DNA of 64,000 bases from assembly GCF_021117345.1 (NCBI RefSeq), contig NZ_CP088261.1, forward strand, positions 372,001-436,000, in the 5' to 3' direction. The translations under genes were made by a program, and so were the position numbers. Each line of letters begins with the position of its first letter. The first letter of the stretch is position 1. Source of the DNA: Microbacterium sp. cx-55. Lineage in GTDB: Bacteria; Actinomycetota; Actinomycetes; Actinomycetales; Microbacteriaceae. The notes under the pieces were generated by a model. That model was not told where the DNA came from, did not search any database, and saw nothing but the letters and a program-made list of their open reading frames with translations. This document shows positions 62,736-64,000 of this stretch, in pieces.

Positions 62736-63698
62736 TCAGCGTCCGCCGCCGCCGGCCGGAGCCGCGGCCTGGGACGGGGTGGTCGTCGTGTCGACGCGGG
62801 CGACGAGCGAGACGGCGTAGCCCGTCGTGACGTCGCCCGTGACGGTGGCCAGCTGCAGCGCACCGCCGTCGTCGCCGAAGACGTTGTCGCTGTCGAGCGA
62901 GACCTGGGCGAGGTTGCGGCTCGACCCGTCGTACTCCGAGAGCGCGTAGACCGCGTCGCAGGCATCCTGCGGCAGGGCGACCTGGGAGGTCGCGATCGCG
63001 TTCGCCGCATCCGTGATCCGGTCGACACTCGGGTACACCTCGAAGTGGATGTGGGGCCAGCGCCCCGAGTAGCAGGCCGGGAAGATCGAGGTGAAGGTCA
63101 CCGCGCCTACGGCATCCGCGACCTGCACACCGCGGAGGTAGGTGACGACTTCCAGGCCGTCCGAGTACATCGAGTACCCGCCGCCGGCGTCGCAGTGCCA
63201 CGCGTACACCGCGGCCCCCGTGAACGGAACGTCGCCGCCCGCGGTGTCGAGGATCGTGAGGGTGAGGGTCATCGGAACGCCCGCCGCCGTCGCGCCGCCG
63301 TCGATGCTGGAACGGAGGTCGCTGCGCACGATGCCGGATTGTTCGAGGATGTCGACACCGTTCGAGCCGTCGGCCGGGTAGGGGCCGGCGGTCTCGTCGG
63401 GGATCTCGCCGACGGGGAGCGCGGACGAGGACGTGGCCGTCGCGGACGAGGACGGCGCGGCAGCCGTCGTGGCGGTGGATGCGCTCGTGCTGGCGCCGGA
63501 TGCGGTGGGCGTGCACGCGGCGAGCACGGCGACGCCGGCACCGAGTCCGACGAGGCTGAGGACACCGCGACGACTCATCAGGGTGCGGACGTCGAACGGC
63601 GCCCCCTGATCGACGACCTCCTCGTCGGCACGATCGAGCAGGCGGCCCTCGTAGGCGGGGCCCTGCGGGGTCTGTTCGGGAACGGGGATGCGGGTCAT
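62736..63698 (-). CDS. Tat-exported lipoprotein with intradiol-dioxygenase-like domain, paralogue 1
   Basis: 320 residues from ATG at 63698 with GGAGG upstream. Closely related to the protein at 59767-60690: the same 40-residue lead, MSRRGVLSLVGLGAG, lipobox LAAC (C62), then WHCDAGGGYSMYSDGLEVVT and GRWPHIHFEVYPSVD with the iron ligands. The linker after the Cys is a Ser/Thr/Ala-rich stretch of about 35 residues. It leads tatA, tatC and tatB on the same strand, so the translocase may mainly serve these proteins. Substrate unknown. Confidence 0.85.
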   Translation of the reverse strand: MTRIPVPEQTPQGPAYEGRLLDRADEEVVDQGAPFDVRTLMSRRGVLSLVGLGAGVAVLAACTPTASGASTSASTATTAAAPSSSATATSSSALPVGEIPDETAGPYPADGSNGVDILEQSGIVRSDLRSSIDGGATAAGVPMTLTLTILDTAGGDVPFTGAAVYAWHCDAGGGYSMYSDGLEVVTYLRGVQVADAVGAVTFTSIFPACYSGRWPHIHFEVYPSVDRITDAANAIATSQVALPQDACDAVYALSEYDGSSRNLAQVSLDSDNVFGDDGGALQLATVTGDVTTGYAVSLVARVDTTTTPSQAAAPAGGGGR

Positions 63699-63786
63699 GG
63701 TGGCCTCCGGGGGAGCGAGTATCTGCGTCGTCTCCTCACCCTGACCGACGGTCTTCGCCGGCCGCCATGCGCTTGCTATGCGCCTC

Positions 63787-64000
63787 CTATGAGGGATCGC
63801 CCTGCGCGTTCGACGGCGGAGTGCCGCCCTCGGCAGGCGGAGCCGCGGCCTGCGCCTGCAGTCGGAGATCGAGGAACTGCCGCACATCCGCCAGTTCCTG
63901 GGCCGACACGCTGTGCCCTAGACCGGGGTAGACGCGCCCGCTCAGATCGGCGTGGGTGGGCAGCCATTCGATCGTGTGGGCGACGAGCGGTGCGGGAATG
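63787..64000 (-). CDS. C-terminal end of a phospholipase/carboxylesterase-type alpha/beta hydrolase
   Basis: The gene enters from the right edge and ends with TAG at 63787-63789. The visible 70 residues include AHTIEWLPTHADLSGRVYPG and LGHSVSAQELADVRQFLDLR; the GH before SVS is the catalytic His region of the family, and the tail is Pro/Ala-rich. These enzymes hydrolyse carboxylic or phospholipid esters. It is 88 bp upstream of the dioxygenase-like gene on the same strand and often accompanies such genes. Confidence 0.75.
   Translation of the reverse strand, partial: IPAPLVAHTIEWLPTHADLSGRVYPGLGHSVSAQELADVRQFLDLRLQAQAAAPPAEGGTPPSNAQGDPS

Overview
The window is high-GC actinobacterial chromosome. 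Gene content, GTG starts, many ATGA/GTGA overlaps and closely packed operons point to the family Microbacteriaceae, most likely Microbacterium or a close relative; this is inferred from sequence style and not from a search. I see about 62 protein genes, no rRNA or tRNA, no CRISPR array, no transposase and no phage genes. It reads as ordinary chromosome with several catabolic islands and an unusual set of intergenic palindromes.

Layout. 1-1250: start of a CNNM/HlyC-type membrane protein and an unknown membrane protein. 1311-7819: amine or amino-acid catabolism (class III aminotransferase, PucR regulator, methylmalonate-semialdehyde dehydrogenase, cupin, FAD amine oxidase). 7859-11647: phosphodiesterase, ROK kinase, a cNMP-domain/thioredoxin-reductase-like fusion, MarR. 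11648-12403: non-coding region with three long palindromes. 12404-15509: three-gene operon (acyl-CoA-dehydrogenase-like, PIG-L/methyltransferase fusion, GT2). 15606-22651: LacI-controlled cluster with a 2H phosphoesterase, an inositol-monophosphatase-like enzyme, an ABC importer without its own ATPase, and a Gfo/Idh/MocA dehydrogenase; two near-identical palindromic operators tie it together. 22739-27352: five-gene operon (SDR, TetR, SCP2-like, aminotransferase, MFS) behind a perfect 20-nt palindrome. 27646-33193: alanine dehydrogenase with its Lrp regulator, then a TetR divergent from an aldolase/APH kinase/GlpD-like operon. 33200-36619: CoaBC, NRDE protein, DUF1304, two paralogous small proteins and a 44-residue ORF. 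36764-40730: xylose utilisation (ROK repressor, xylA, xylB). 40897-48703: small alarmone synthetase, then glgX-treY-treZ for trehalose from glycogen. 48859-54098: 2OG oxygenase, TspO-like protein, amidotransferase, a LysR effector domain without HTH, hexapeptide protein, YitT and a small membrane protein. 54095-59675: Nei glycosylase and Lhr helicase. 59767-64000: two Tat-lipoprotein intradiol-dioxygenase-like proteins around a tatA-tatC-tatB set, and the tail of a carboxylesterase.

The strongest unexplained signal is a set of seven imperfect intergenic palindromes, nearly all with 28-nt arms, at the ends of genes. Three are exactly 73 bp with covarying stems, three are 76 bp in an array, one is 62 bp. 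The most interesting gene-level ideas are the possible cyclic-phosphate uptake and degradation cluster (15.6-22.7 kb), the TetR-controlled aminotransferase/SCP2 operon (22.7-27.4 kb) and the Tat set linked to exported dioxygenase-like lipoproteins (59.8-64.0 kb).
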